Shown: positions 47,790-58,071, numbered from the stretch's first letter. The stretch is DNA of 64,000 bases from Streptomyces canus (GCF_030815415.1 NZ_JAUSWW010000001.1:6138001-6202000), one strand, 5' to 3'. Notes: generated by a model from the letters alone, not told the origin. Numbers and translations are program-made.

Positions 47790-50700
47790 TTATGCCTCTC
47801 CGGAGGTGGTGGGGGCGAGCAACTCGCCGACCGTACGGCCGGGTTCGGCGCACAGGTCGTCGAGGGCGGACAGGTAGGAGCCGAGGATCCGCTCCGCCGA
47901 CTTCCTGTCCCACAGGTCCGCCGAGTATTCGACATACGCCCGGTAGCCCAGCGACGGATCGCGCCGCGGTGTCAGCCCGAACGTCAGCTCCGTGCGCGCC
48001 GCCGGCGGCGCCACGTCGTCCACATCCACCCCGAGTCCGGGGATCTCGATCTCCACGTCGTCGGTGTTCTGGAAGACCAGCAGACACGACACCACCTCGG
48101 GCACCTCGCGCACGCCCGCCTCCCGCAGCGCCTGCCACACCTCGGCCGTCGGCAGCACGTTCGCCATGGCGGCCAGCGTCTCCGAGCCGGTGCGGGCGAC
48201 CAGTTCGGCGCAGGTCTCCTCGGGCTTGACCCGTATCCGGACCGGCATGTTCGTGGAGACCAGCGACACCAGCGTCTCGGTGTCGCTGCCGTCCCGGTTG
48301 GCGTACGGCACCCCCACCAGCAGGTCCCGCCGGCCGGAGAGCCGGGCCACGGTGACGCCGAGCGCGGCGGCCGCCACGGCGAACGGCGTCACCCGGTGGA
48401 TCGCGGCGAACCTCTCTACCCTGCCCCGCAGTTCGGCCGGGGCGTGGGCGCGGACGGTGTCGCCGTCGCCGCTGAGGTGTCCGGAGCGGGGCCGGTCCGT
48501 GGGCACCTCCAGGCGGGTGGGTACGCCGGTGAGGTGGTCGACGAAGTGCGCGGCCCGCCGGGTCCGTTCGGTCCCGCCCCGGCGTGCGAGCTGACGGCGG
48601 GCGTGGTCGGCGGGCTGGGCCGAGGGCGCGGACAGGGTGGGGGCGGTGCCGGTCGCGGCGGCGGTGTAGAGGGCGGCCAGCTCGCCGAGGAGTACGCCGT
48701 GGGACCAGCCGTCGGTGCAGATGTGGTGCACCACGAACATCAGCACCCACTCGTCCGGCGCGACCCGCAGCAGCCGGAGCCGGGGCAGGGTCGGGCGGGT
48801 CAGGTCGAAGGGCTCGTCGGCCGCCGCCCGGCAGGCCTGGTCCGCGCGCTGCGCGGCCCGTTCGGCGGGGAGTCGGCTGTAGTCCACGATCCGCAGGGGC
48901 GGTGGGGCGACGTCCACGACCTCCTGCCACCAGGCGCCCTCGCCGTCCCGCACATACCGGGTGCGCAGGGAGTGATGGCGCCGCACCAGCCCGGTCAGGG
49001 CCGTGCGCAGGGCGTCCGTGTCGACGGGGCCGGTGAGACGGATGCGCGTCGGCACGTTGTAGACCTGCGGCCGGGGCAGGGCGGGCTGGGCGGCCAGCAT
49101 CCGGGCCTGCTGTTCGGTGACGGGGGCACGGTCCACGACGTCCTCGGCGACTCCGGCGACTTCGGCGACTTCGGCGGTCCCGCTCCCCGTCAGCGACCGG
49201 ATCAGCGCGCCGAGCGTCGGTTCCGCGAAGAAGTCCGCCAGCGAGAACTCGACGCCGAGGGCGTCCCGGACCCGGTTGTGCAACCGGATCGCGGCGATCG
49301 AACTGCCGCCCAGGTCGAAGAAGTCGGCGCTGTCGGAGACGTCGTCGGTACCGAGGACGGACGACCACAGGGTCCGCAGGGTCTCGGACTCGCGCGGGGC
49401 GGGCGCTTCCGGGTGGTTCGCTGCCGGGCCGGCGGCGGGTTTGGTGTCCGCCACCGTCACGGCCCGTCCGTCCGCCATGGCCTCCAGCACCCGGTCCAGG
49501 TCGGCCAGCAGCCCCCGTACGGTCGACGCGTCGTACAGATCGGCGTCGTAGCGGATCCGCAGCCGTAGTCCGTCGCGGGTGTCCAGGGCCGCCAACGCCA
49601 GTTCCAACGGGGCCGATTCGGTGCCGCCGGGGATCTGCTCCGTGGTGAGTCCGGGCAGTCGGAGCCGGGACAGGGGCGCGCCGTCCAGATCCGCCGACAC
49701 CGTCACCAGCGGGCGCGGATGCCCCGGGGCGGGGTTGACGGCAGCCAACAGGGCGTCCACGTCCACGTGTTGGTGCGCGTCGGCGGCGAACAGGGCGTCC
49801 CGCGTGGCCCGTACGGCGTCCCGCAGTCCGGTCGTGTCGGTGAGCGACGCCTTCAGCGGGAGTACGGCGACATGGAAGCCGACGGTGTGCTCGGTGCCGG
49901 GGCGGCGCCTCCCGAAAGTCGATCCGACCACGAACTCGTCCTGCCCGGACCGCTCCCGCAGCACCAGCTGCCAGGCGGTGAGCAACGTCGAGAACAGCGT
50001 CACACCCTGCCGCCCGCTCCACTCCCGCAACCGCCCGGCCCGACCCGCACCCCAGAAGACCTCCTCGGCCGCCCCCCGCCCGGCGACCCGACGCCCACGC
50101 GGCCGGTCCGTGGGCAGGGCGGGGGCGGGAGGCAGGGGGTCGAGATACCCGCGCCACCACTCCAGGTCGGCGGGGTCATAGCCGGTCGGCGGTCCGTCCG
50201 GGGTGGTGGGGTGGTGGCCGGGCTGTGGTTCGTTCGGGTGGGGAGGGGTGTGAGCGGCCCGGGGGCCGGTCGGGATGGTTCCGGTGGGTGTGACGAACGC
50301 CGGTTCTCGGTGATCCGAGGCCGGTAGGTGTGGCTGCTCCGGGGTGCTGGGGTGGCGGCCGGGCTGTGGTTCGTGCAGGTGGGCAGGGGCGTGAGCGGTC
50401 TGTGGCCCGATCGGGGCGGTTCCGGTGAGTGTGGCGGACGCCGGTTCATCCAGGTGGGCAGGGGCCTGAGCGGCCCGCGGCTCGTCCAGGGTGGTTCCCG
50501 CCGGTGCCGCGAACACCGGGTCCCGGTCCTCCACCGACGCGCGGTACAGCTCCTCCAGGTCCGCGGCGAGCAGCCCCGCCGAGTGGGCGTCCGTGATGAT
50601 GTGGTGCAGGCCGAGGACCAGCACATGGTCGTCCGCCGCGAGGCGCAGCAGCCGGGGTGTGAACAGGGGTCCCTCGGCGAGGTCGTACGGCCGTCCGCTC

Positions 50701-53700
50701 TCCTCCCGCAGAACGGCGGCCACCGCCTCCGGCCCGTCGACGTCGGTCACCGTCAACTCCGGCCGCAGGTCGGGTCGTACGACCTGCTCGACCGTGTCGC
50801 CCGCCGCGCGGAAGACCGTCCGCAGGCCCGCGTGCCACTCGACGAGCCCCGCCACGGCCGTGCGCAACGCCCGCTCGGAAAGGGGGCCGCGCAGCCGTAC
50901 GGACTGGATCTCGTTGTACGCGGCCGGATCGGCGATCAGCCGGGCGGCGAGCCAGAGCCGACGCTGGGCGTCGGTCGCGGGACCACGCCGGACCGTCCCC
51001 GGCGGGCCACCAACGCCATCGGCAGAGCCCCGACGGCCGACGACCCGGCGGTGCGCACTCGCGGAGTCGCGCCCGACCACGTCCACTGCGCACCCGCCTG
51101 GCGGCACTGCCACCGCCGCGCCCGCCCCCGGCGGCACTGAGTCCGCCGCGTCCGCGCCTGGCGGCACAGTCTTGTCGGTGCTCCGGCTGGGCGGCAAAGC
51201 TTCCACCGTGCCCGCGTCCGGCAGGACGGCCTCTGCCGCGCTCACGTCCGGCGGCACAGTCTTGTCGGTGCTCCGGCTGGGCGGCAAAGCTTCCACCGTG
51301 CCCGCGTCCGGCAGGACGGCCTCTGCCGCGCTCACGTCCGGCGGCACAGTCTTGTCGGTGCTCCGACTCGGCGGCAAAGCCTCCAGCGTGCTCCGGCCCG
51401 GCAGGACTGCCTCTGCCGCCCTCACGTCTGGCGGCACTGTCACCGCCGTGCCCGCGCCCGGTGGCACAGCCTTCTGCGTGCTCCGGCCCGGCGGCACCGC
51501 TTCCTCCACCGTGCCCGCGTCCGGCAGGACGGCCTCTGCCGCCCTCACGTCTGGCGGCACTGTCACCGCCGTGCCCGCGCTCGGTGGCACAGCCTTCTGC
51601 GTGCTCCGGCCCGGCGGCACCGCTTCCTCCACCGTGCCCGCGTCCGGCAGGACGGCCTCTGCCGCCCTCACGTCTGGCGGCACTGTCACCGCCGTGCCCG
51701 CGCTCGGTGGCACAGCCTTCTGCGTGCTCCGGCCCGGCGGCCCCGCCTGCTCCACCCCCGCGCCCGGCCGCAAAGCCTCCTCCACCACCCCCGCGCCCAG
51801 CCGCAAAGCCTCCTCCACCACCCCCGCGCTCGGCGGCAAAGCCCCCTCCGCCCCCACGCCCCCCGGCGCCGCTCCCGACGTGCGCCGCCGCAACGCGTCC
51901 AAATTCTCCAAGCCCGCCCGCATCCGTTCCGCCGGTATGCCGAAGTCCACCAGGGCGGCGATTTCGTCGACGCCGGCCTCGTGCAGGGTTTTCACGAGGG
52001 GGGCGCAGCTCTCGGGTGTGCCGATGAGGGCGCGTTCGTCGCAGTAGCGGTCGTAGGCGCGGCGGAAGAGGTAGTCGAGGTCGTCCTCGCTCGCCGTCGC
52101 CACGTCCTCGGGCCCGGCGCCCAGCGCGCTCGCCGCCGACCGCATCTGGAGGGAGGAACGCAGATAGCGGCTCATCGGCTCCAGCGCCTCCGCGCGGGCC
52201 GTGGCGTGGTCCGTGCCGAGGTAGGTGTGGAGCAGGACGGTGACCCGGCCGGTGTCGGGGTCGAGGCCGTGCTGTTCGCGGGCCTTGCGGAAGTGGCGGA
52301 TGTTGTCGGCGAGTTCGGCGACGGTCTGCCCCATCAGGTTGGTGACGATCCCGAGTCCGCGCCGCCCCGCCTCCTCGTACGAGGCACGCCGCCCGGAGGT
52401 GGCGAGGAACATCGGCGGCAGCTCCTGCACCGGACGTGGGTGGATCGTCACGTCGACCGGCTCGCCCTCGCCGGTGACGCGCCGTACCGCACCGCCGCGC
52501 CACAGCGTCGTCACGTCGTCGAGGTGGGCGAAGGCGATCTCCTTGCGGCGCTCGAAACGGTCCGGGTGGAGTGCGAAGTCCTGGGCGTGCCAGCCGGTGG
52601 CGCAGCCGAGGCCGACCCGGCCGCCGGAGAGGTTGTCGACGACCGACCACTCCTCCGCGACCCGCACCGGATCGTGCAGCGGCAGCACCACCGACCCGGC
52701 GTTGAGCCGGATCCGGCTGGTCTCGCGGGCCAGCGAGGCGGCCAGGACCGCCGGGTTGGGGAAGAGTCCGCCGAAGGAGTGGAAGTGCCGCTCGGGCAGC
52801 CACAGGGAGCTGAAGCCGCGTTCGTCGGCGAAGCGGGCGGTGTCGACGAGCCGGTCGTAGGCGGAGGTGCTGTCGGCGTCGGGGTAGTCGCCGAAGAAGT
52901 ACACCCCGAAGTCGGGCCGTTTGGCGCGGTGTTCGGCCCGGACCCGGGCGGTGGTGCGCCGGGACGTCGGGAAGAAGCCCGCCTGCCGCAGCTCCCGCAG
53001 GGACCCCTTCACCGCGTCCGCGACCCGCTCGGTGTCGGTGTCGGTGTGGGCGGTGGAGAGATAGAAGCTGCGCCACTCCCAGACGTAGATGCCGCGCAAC
53101 AGCAGGTGCTGGTAGAGCAGTTCCATGTCCGCGCGGTGGACGAAACGGAACATCGACCCGAAGTGGGAGAGTTCCAGGGGGAATTCCTCGTCGGTGAAGA
53201 ACCGGTTGAGGTCGTCGGCGAGGGCGTCCGTGCGGGCGTTGAGCCGCTCCTGGAGGCCGGGCCCCTCGGCGGCGAGATGGGTGAGGACCGCCTTGGCCGC
53301 CGCCATGGACAGCGGGTGCTGAAGGTAGGTCCCGCCGAAGAAGGTGGTCTCGGCGGTGGGGCGGCTCTCGTCGCCGTACCGCCAGAATCCGCCGTCGACG
53401 CCGTCCATGATGTCGGCCCGGCCCGCGATCGCCCCGACGGGGAAGCCGCTGCCGAGTGCCTTGCCGTAGGTGGCGAGGTCGGGCACGACACCGAAGTGGT
53501 GCTGGGCGCCGCGCGGATGCGGGCGCAGGCCGGTGAGCATCTCGTCGAAGAGCAGCACGATGCCGCGCCGCCGGGTCAGTTCGCGCAGCTCGCGCAGGAA
53601 GGCGACCGGGCGCAGGGCGGGGTTGCGGCACTGCACGGGCTCGACGAGGACCGCGGCGATACGGTCGCCGAGCGCCTCGATGGTGGTGAGGGCCTCCTGG

Positions 53701-54464
53701 CTGCCGTACTCCAGGACGATCAGCTCCGCGACGGCGCTGTCGGGGATGCCACGGGAGACGGGGACGGCGCCGTCGCCCGGTCCGGGGCGGCCGAGCACGG
53801 TGTCGATGTGACCGTGGTAGGAGCCGCGGAACATGACGATCCGGTCGCGTCCGGTGGCGGCGCGGGCGAGCCGGATCGCGGCGGAGTTGGCCTCGGTGCC
53901 GGAGGCCGCGAACGCGACGCGTTCCATGCCGGTGAACTCGGCGAGCAACTGGGCGACCTCACCCGCCTCGACCGGACGCGGCCCGAACCGCAGGCCGCCG
54001 TCCAGGTGTGCGCGCACGGCCTCGGTCACACAACTCGGCTCATGGCCGAGGAGCAGGGAGCCGAAGCCCATCGTGATGTCGGTGTACGTGTTCCCGTCGA
54101 TGTCCGTCAGGTGCGCGCCGCGTGCGTCGCGGGCCGCGAGCGGGTACAGCGTCTCCTTCGTCGAACGCCGGAACCCGACCACGGCCCGGCTGTCCGCGAG
54201 CACCGAGCGCCGGGACTGCGCCAGCTCCTTGGAGGCCCGGGTGCGTTCCGCGAGCCGTCGGGCGAGGCCCGCGGCGTGCGTGCGCTGGGTGTCGGTGGCA
54301 CCGGCGCCGGCCATGCCGGAGTCGTGGGGGAGGGTGACGCGGGGGCCGTGGACGGAGGGTGCCGGGGGTGCGGGATCCGCCGCGCCCTGCCGTGCCCGTG
54401 CGAGCTGCTCGTCCAGTCGGCGGGACAGTGCCGCGGCCCGGTCCGCCGCCGTGCCCGGGCTCAT
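47790..54464 (-). CDS. Aminotransferase-LLM monooxygenase-C-PCP-C megasynthase
   Basis: 2224 aa, ATG 54462-54464 overlapping the ACP stop. Domains: class III aminotransferase about 80-505 with PLP Lys in TYGKALGSG (about 333); luciferase-like FMN monooxygenase about 515-850 (PERHFHSFGGLFPNP, VVLPLHDPVRVAEEWSVVDN); repeat linker about 855-1165; C1 about 1165-1640 with HHIITDAHS (about 1288) and a Pro/His-rich insert; PCP about 1690-1755 (FFDLGGSSIA, about 1718); C2 about 1775-2215 with HHICTDGWS (about 1913). AMT followed by LLM is the order in microginin MicA, giving 3-amino-2-hydroxy acids. No A domain, so the PCP is loaded in trans. Confidence 0.93.
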   Translation of the reverse strand: MSPGTAADRAAALSRRLDEQLARARQGAADPAPPAPSVHGPRVTLPHDSGMAGAGATDTQRTHAAGLARRLAERTRASKELAQSRRSVLADSRAVVGFRRSTKETLYPLAARDARGAHLTDIDGNTYTDITMGFGSLLLGHEPSCVTEAVRAHLDGGLRFGPRPVEAGEVAQLLAEFTGMERVAFAASGTEANSAAIRLARAATGRDRIVMFRGSYHGHIDTVLGRPGPGDGAVPVSRGIPDSAVAELIVLEYGSQEALTTIEALGDRIAAVLVEPVQCRNPALRPVAFLRELRELTRRRGIVLLFDEMLTGLRPHPRGAQHHFGVVPDLATYGKALGSGFPVGAIAGRADIMDGVDGGFWRYGDESRPTAETTFFGGTYLQHPLSMAAAKAVLTHLAAEGPGLQERLNARTDALADDLNRFFTDEEFPLELSHFGSMFRFVHRADMELLYQHLLLRGIYVWEWRSFYLSTAHTDTDTERVADAVKGSLRELRQAGFFPTSRRTTARVRAEHRAKRPDFGVYFFGDYPDADSTSAYDRLVDTARFADERGFSSLWLPERHFHSFGGLFPNPAVLAASLARETSRIRLNAGSVVLPLHDPVRVAEEWSVVDNLSGGRVGLGCATGWHAQDFALHPDRFERRKEIAFAHLDDVTTLWRGGAVRRVTGEGEPVDVTIHPRPVQELPPMFLATSGRRASYEEAGRRGLGIVTNLMGQTVAELADNIRHFRKAREQHGLDPDTGRVTVLLHTYLGTDHATARAEALEPMSRYLRSSLQMRSAASALGAGPEDVATASEDDLDYLFRRAYDRYCDERALIGTPESCAPLVKTLHEAGVDEIAALVDFGIPAERMRAGLENLDALRRRTSGAAPGGVGAEGALPPSAGVVEEALRLGAGVVEEALRPGAGVEQAGPPGRSTQKAVPPSAGTAVTVPPDVRAAEAVLPDAGTVEEAVPPGRSTQKAVPPSAGTAVTVPPDVRAAEAVLPDAGTVEEAVPPGRSTQKAVPPGAGTAVTVPPDVRAAEAVLPGRSTLEALPPSRSTDKTVPPDVSAAEAVLPDAGTVEALPPSRSTDKTVPPDVSAAEAVLPDAGTVEALPPSRSTDKTVPPGADAADSVPPGAGAAVAVPPGGCAVDVVGRDSASAHRRVVGRRGSADGVGGPPGTVRRGPATDAQRRLWLAARLIADPAAYNEIQSVRLRGPLSERALRTAVAGLVEWHAGLRTVFRAAGDTVEQVVRPDLRPELTVTDVDGPEAVAAVLREESGRPYDLAEGPLFTPRLLRLAADDHVLVLGLHHIITDAHSAGLLAADLEELYRASVEDRDPVFAAPAGTTLDEPRAAQAPAHLDEPASATLTGTAPIGPQTAHAPAHLHEPQPGRHPSTPEQPHLPASDHREPAFVTPTGTIPTGPRAAHTPPHPNEPQPGHHPTTPDGPPTGYDPADLEWWRGYLDPLPPAPALPTDRPRGRRVAGRGAAEEVFWGAGRAGRLREWSGRQGVTLFSTLLTAWQLVLRERSGQDEFVVGSTFGRRRPGTEHTVGFHVAVLPLKASLTDTTGLRDAVRATRDALFAADAHQHVDVDALLAAVNPAPGHPRPLVTVSADLDGAPLSRLRLPGLTTEQIPGGTESAPLELALAALDTRDGLRLRIRYDADLYDASTVRGLLADLDRVLEAMADGRAVTVADTKPAAGPAANHPEAPAPRESETLRTLWSSVLGTDDVSDSADFFDLGGSSIAAIRLHNRVRDALGVEFSLADFFAEPTLGALIRSLTGSGTAEVAEVAGVAEDVVDRAPVTEQQARMLAAQPALPRPQVYNVPTRIRLTGPVDTDALRTALTGLVRRHHSLRTRYVRDGEGAWWQEVVDVAPPPLRIVDYSRLPAERAAQRADQACRAAADEPFDLTRPTLPRLRLLRVAPDEWVLMFVVHHICTDGWSHGVLLGELAALYTAAATGTAPTLSAPSAQPADHARRQLARRGGTERTRRAAHFVDHLTGVPTRLEVPTDRPRSGHLSGDGDTVRAHAPAELRGRVERFAAIHRVTPFAVAAAALGVTVARLSGRRDLLVGVPYANRDGSDTETLVSLVSTNMPVRIRVKPEETCAELVARTGSETLAAMANVLPTAEVWQALREAGVREVPEVVSCLLVFQNTDDVEIEIPGLGVDVDDVAPPAARTELTFGLTPRRDPSLGYRAYVEYSADLWDRKSAERILGSYLSALDDLCAEPGRTVGELLAPTTSGEA
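51171..51780. repeat. 90-bp and 123-bp minisatellites in megasynthase linker
   Basis: Units of 90 bp begin at 51171, 51261 and 51351; units of 123 bp begin near 51410, 51533 and 51656. Both are multiples of three and encode PPSRSTDKTVPPDVSAAEAV- and PPGRSTQKAVPPSAGTAVTV-type segments. They join the LLM domain to C1. Confidence 0.92.
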
Positions 54465-54949
54465 CGGGCGGCCCGCTCGGCGGTGAGCAGGGCGACGGCG
54501 TCGGAGAGCTGGGTGATCAACGAGGCCTGCGTCTCGGCCAGCAGGTCGATCTGCCGCTGCAGCTCGGCGACCTCGCCGCGACTGGCGTACTCGGCTGGCC
54601 CGGGTGCCTCGGGTGCCTCGGGTGCCTCGGGTGCCTGGGGTGCCGCCCTCCGCGGCTCAGGTGTCTGCCGTACGTCGATGATCTCGGCCCGTGGCTCCGG
54701 TGCCGGCCGTGCCACGCGTTCCGCGATGAGCCGTGCCGTCAACTCCGGTGATCCCGCGTCCTCCAGCAGTTCCCGCACGGCCAGCCGTACCCCGAACTCG
54801 CCCTCCAACTGCCGCAGCATGCCGATCAGTTGCAGGGAGTCCGCGCCCAGCCCCACGTAGGTCTCCCCGGCGCGCAGCCCGTCCTGGTCGTATCCCAGGT
54901 GCTGTGCGGTCAGTTCGCGTACACGCTTGAGTACTGCCTGGTCGGTCAC
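54461..54949 (-). CDS. Discrete ACP with coiled-coil docking tail
   Basis: 162 aa, GTG 54949 overlapping the KS-AT stop (GTGA). Phosphopantetheine site GLGADSLQLIGM (about Ser38). After the four-helix carrier comes a Pro/Glu/Ala linker with EAP repeats, then a C-terminal coiled coil (VAELQRQIDLLAETQASLIT) that may dock to the aminotransferase protein or dimerise. It carries the growing beta-keto acyl chain from KS-AT to the aminotransferase and monooxygenase. Confidence 0.92.
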   Translation of the reverse strand: MTDQAVLKRVRELTAQHLGYDQDGLRAGETYVGLGADSLQLIGMLRQLEGEFGVRLAVRELLEDAGSPELTARLIAERVARPAPEPRAEIIDVRQTPEPRRAAPQAPEAPEAPEAPGPAEYASRGEVAELQRQIDLLAETQASLITQLSDAVALLTAERAAR

Positions 54950-57900
54950 GTCGTTCTCCCCATCGGGTTCTCTCGCGGGTTCGTGCGCGGGTACGGCCGT
55001 GGTGGGGGCGGCGGTGGTGGGCCGACCCAGTACGACCGGTGCTCAAAGGGGTAGGTGGGCAGCGGGATACGCCGGCCTCCGCACCCTTCGAGCAGGGCGG
55101 CCCAGTCGAGGGGCGCCCCGGCGCAGTGCAGCCGGGCCGCGGCCCGCCACACCTCGTCCGGGGTGCCGCCCGTGGGCACGCAGAGGGTGTCCGGGACCAC
55201 CCGCCGGGCCAGCCGGGTCAGGGTGGCGTCCGGACCGAGCTCCAGCAGGGCGTCCACGGGGGCCAGAGTGCGCAGTACGGCATGGAAGTCGGCGGTGCGC
55301 CGGGCCTGGCGGACGAGGTGGTCGGCGTCGGGCAGCCAGCCCGGGGGATGGGCGACACCGTCCAGACCGCTGACGAACTCGATCTCCACGGGCCGCAGTT
55401 CGGCCTTCTCGGCGGCCGCGCGCAGTTCGTCGAGGACCGGGTCGAGGAGAGCGCTGTGGAAGGCGCGGTCCACGGGAAGCGGTGCGCCGGTCAGGCCCTG
55501 CTCGGTCAGTCGGCGGTGCGCTTCGGCGATGGCGTCGGGTGGCCCGGCCAGCACCTGGTGTCCGGGCCCGTTGGACACGGCGAGCTCCACGCGCCCTACC
55601 TCGGCGGCGAGTTCCCGGACCCGGTCCCGATCGGCGAAGACGGCGAGCATCGCGCCGGGTGCCGTGTCCTGCATCAGCCGGCCCCGCCGGCACAGCAGCC
55701 GCATGCCGTCCGCCAGGGACAGCGCCCCGGCGGCACACAGCGCCGCGTACTCCCCGACACTGTGCCCGGCGACCGACCCGGGGCGCACTCCCCAACTCCG
55801 CCAGAGCCGCAGCTGGGCGACTTGCAGGGCGAAGATGGCGGGTTGCGCGAAGGCGGTGTCCCAGGGGGTGGGAGGTGCGGAGACCGGACCGGGGGTTCGG
55901 GCGGCCCGGTGAGGGTCTTCGGCGACCGGGCCGGGATGACCGGGACGCCGCGCTTCTTCCGCGCCCGGGTCGGTGGGAGCGTCTTGGACTGACCCGACGG
56001 GGCTCCTTGATCCGGCGGAGGCGCTGGGCTCGTCGGAGGTGTCCTGCCGGTCGGCGGTGCTCAGTGGGTCGGAGCTGACCGGTCCGCGGGTGATACGTGA
56101 CCCGTCGGCGGCCCGGGCAGGGTCGTCCTCGCGCCCGCCCGACGGCCTCCCCGCGTCGGTGATCCGGGCGAGGAAGTCCTTCTCGCCCGTCTCCTCCTCG
56201 TAGACCCGCGCGCACTCCCGCAGCACCTCGGCGACGACCGGGAAGCGCGCGGCGAGCGCGGCGGCCATGCCGGGTCCTCCCGTGCCCTGGCCGCTGAAGA
56301 GGAAGGCGGGGGAGACGGGCCGGTCGGCGGTTCCGGTGAAGGTGCCCGGCCCGTCGACGCGGTAGGCGGGCGCGTCGGCGAGGAACGCGTCCAGCCCCTC
56401 GACGAAGGGCGCGGTGACGACCAGCCGGTGGGGCAGATGGCGCCGGCCGAGCGCGGTCGTCGTCAGCAGATCGGCGGGGGCGAGATCCGGACGCCGGACC
56501 AACTCGTCCCGGAAGGCCCGCGCATACGCGGCCAGTGCCTCCGGCGTCCGAGCCGACAGCGGCAGCAGCGCGGGCACGTCCCGCCCACCGCGAACCTCTT
56601 CCGCGCCCCGCCCGGCGCCGCCTCCTGGCGCGCTCCCGGCCACGCCTCCCGGCACACCCGTGGCCACGCCTCCCGGCATGCCCTGGGCCACGCCTCCCGC
56701 CCCGCCTCCGGACAAGACTCCCGGCGCCCTCCCCGGCGCGTCCCCGGACACACGCCCCAGCTCCCTCCCCGGCGCCTCCTCCACGATCACGTGTGCGTTC
56801 GTCCCGCCCATCCCGATGGAGTGCACCCCCGCCCGCCGGACCCCGGCGTTCGGCCACGGTGTCGCCCGGGTCGGTACGACGAACGGGCTGCTCTCCAGGG
56901 CGAGGAGGGGATTGGCGCGGGTGAAGTTCACCAGGGGCGGTATCACCCCGTGCCGCAGCACCAGGATCGCCTTGATCAGCCCCGCCAGACCCGCCGCGCT
57001 GTCCAGGTGGCCGATCGCGGGCTTGGTGGAGCCCAGCGCGCAGAAGGCCGTGCCGTCCGTATGCGCGCGGAACGCCTCGGTGAGCGCGGCGAACTCGATC
57101 GGGTCGCCCTTGAACGTGCCGGTGCCGTGCGCCTCCAGATAGCCGAGGGAGTCGGCCGGTACGCCCGCCCGGGACAGCGCGCCGAGTACCGCGTCCCGCT
57201 GGCCGGCGACGCCGGGCGCGGCGAACCCCCCTTTGTCGTCACCGTCGTTGGTGACGGCGGAGCCGAGGATGACGGCGTGCACGGTGTCGCCGTCGGCCAG
57301 CGCCCGGGCCAGCGGCTTCAGCAGGACCGCCGCGACCCCGTTGCCGCCGACCGTGCCGTCGGCGTCCGCGTCGAAGGCCCGTACCGTGCCGCTCCGGGAG
57401 ATCGTGGAGCCCTTGACGTGCCGGTGCCCGGTGATCTGCGGGACGTGCAGGGCCGCCGAGCCCACCAGCATCAGCTCGGCATCGCCCGCCAGGAGCGCCT
57501 GGCAGGCCAGATGGACCGAGACGAGGGCGCTGGAACAGGCGGTGGCGACATTGACCGCCGGGCCGCGCAGCCCGAGCCGGAAGGCGGCCCGGTTGGCGGC
57601 GAAGTCGGGATAGTTGCCGACCTGGACCTGCTTCTGGGCGATCCAGTCGTCGCCCGGCACGTCCGCGAGGTTGTTGGCGAGATAGCTGTGCAGCGAGTAC
57701 AGCCGGTAGCCGACGCTGCCGTACACCCCGATACGGGCGTCGGAGCCGGCGTAACCGCCGTCCTCCAGGGCGTGGTGGCAGCACTCCAGGAGCAGCCGCT
57801 GCTGCGGGTCGGTCACCTCCGCCTCGCGCCCGGTCATCCCGAAGAACGCGGCGTCGAAGCCGTCGACCCCGTCCAGCAGCGCACTGGCGCCGACGAGGTC

Positions 57901-58071
57901 CGGGTCGTCGAGGAGGTCCTCGGAGGCTCCCGCGGACCGTAACTCGGACCGGCTGAACCGTCGTACGTGTGAGACGCCCGCCTCGATGTCACGCCAGTAC
58001 TGCTCGGCGGTCCCCGCTCCCGGGAACCTCAGCGCCATCCCGATGACCGCCACGCGTCGGTCGTCCGGCAC
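54946..58071 (-). CDS. Type I PKS KS-AT protein
   Basis: 1041 aa, GTG 58069-58071 behind GAGAAGGG. KS: Cys179 in TACSSA, His315 in HGTGT, His355 in GHLDSAAG, all intact. A Gly/Pro-rich linker (about 440-500) leads to AT (about 585-1000) with GHSVGEY and DRAFHSALLD, a malonyl-type HAFH-like motif. An 80-90 residue low-complexity insert (about 640-735) lies within AT. No KR, DH, ER or ACP, so the beta-keto group stays for transamination. The KS probably takes an acyl-CoA starter directly. Confidence 0.93.
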   Translation of the reverse strand: MPDDRRVAVIGMALRFPGAGTAEQYWRDIEAGVSHVRRFSRSELRSAGASEDLLDDPDLVGASALLDGVDGFDAAFFGMTGREAEVTDPQQRLLLECCHHALEDGGYAGSDARIGVYGSVGYRLYSLHSYLANNLADVPGDDWIAQKQVQVGNYPDFAANRAAFRLGLRGPAVNVATACSSALVSVHLACQALLAGDAELMLVGSAALHVPQITGHRHVKGSTISRSGTVRAFDADADGTVGGNGVAAVLLKPLARALADGDTVHAVILGSAVTNDGDDKGGFAAPGVAGQRDAVLGALSRAGVPADSLGYLEAHGTGTFKGDPIEFAALTEAFRAHTDGTAFCALGSTKPAIGHLDSAAGLAGLIKAILVLRHGVIPPLVNFTRANPLLALESSPFVVPTRATPWPNAGVRRAGVHSIGMGGTNAHVIVEEAPGRELGRVSGDAPGRAPGVLSGGGAGGVAQGMPGGVATGVPGGVAGSAPGGGAGRGAEEVRGGRDVPALLPLSARTPEALAAYARAFRDELVRRPDLAPADLLTTTALGRRHLPHRLVVTAPFVEGLDAFLADAPAYRVDGPGTFTGTADRPVSPAFLFSGQGTGGPGMAAALAARFPVVAEVLRECARVYEEETGEKDFLARITDAGRPSGGREDDPARAADGSRITRGPVSSDPLSTADRQDTSDEPSASAGSRSPVGSVQDAPTDPGAEEARRPGHPGPVAEDPHRAARTPGPVSAPPTPWDTAFAQPAIFALQVAQLRLWRSWGVRPGSVAGHSVGEYAALCAAGALSLADGMRLLCRRGRLMQDTAPGAMLAVFADRDRVRELAAEVGRVELAVSNGPGHQVLAGPPDAIAEAHRRLTEQGLTGAPLPVDRAFHSALLDPVLDELRAAAEKAELRPVEIEFVSGLDGVAHPPGWLPDADHLVRQARRTADFHAVLRTLAPVDALLELGPDATLTRLARRVVPDTLCVPTGGTPDEVWRAAARLHCAGAPLDWAALLEGCGGRRIPLPTYPFEHRSYWVGPPPPPPPRPYPRTNPRENPMGRTT

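Noticed and set aside
47757..49568. Long open frame on the plus strand opposite the megasynthase
   Set aside because: Arg/Gly/Val-rich translation with no domain, no ribosome site; an antisense shadow of high-GC coding DNA.
51171..51780. CRISPR-like array
   Set aside because: Units are contiguous with no spacers and are in-frame coding minisatellites.
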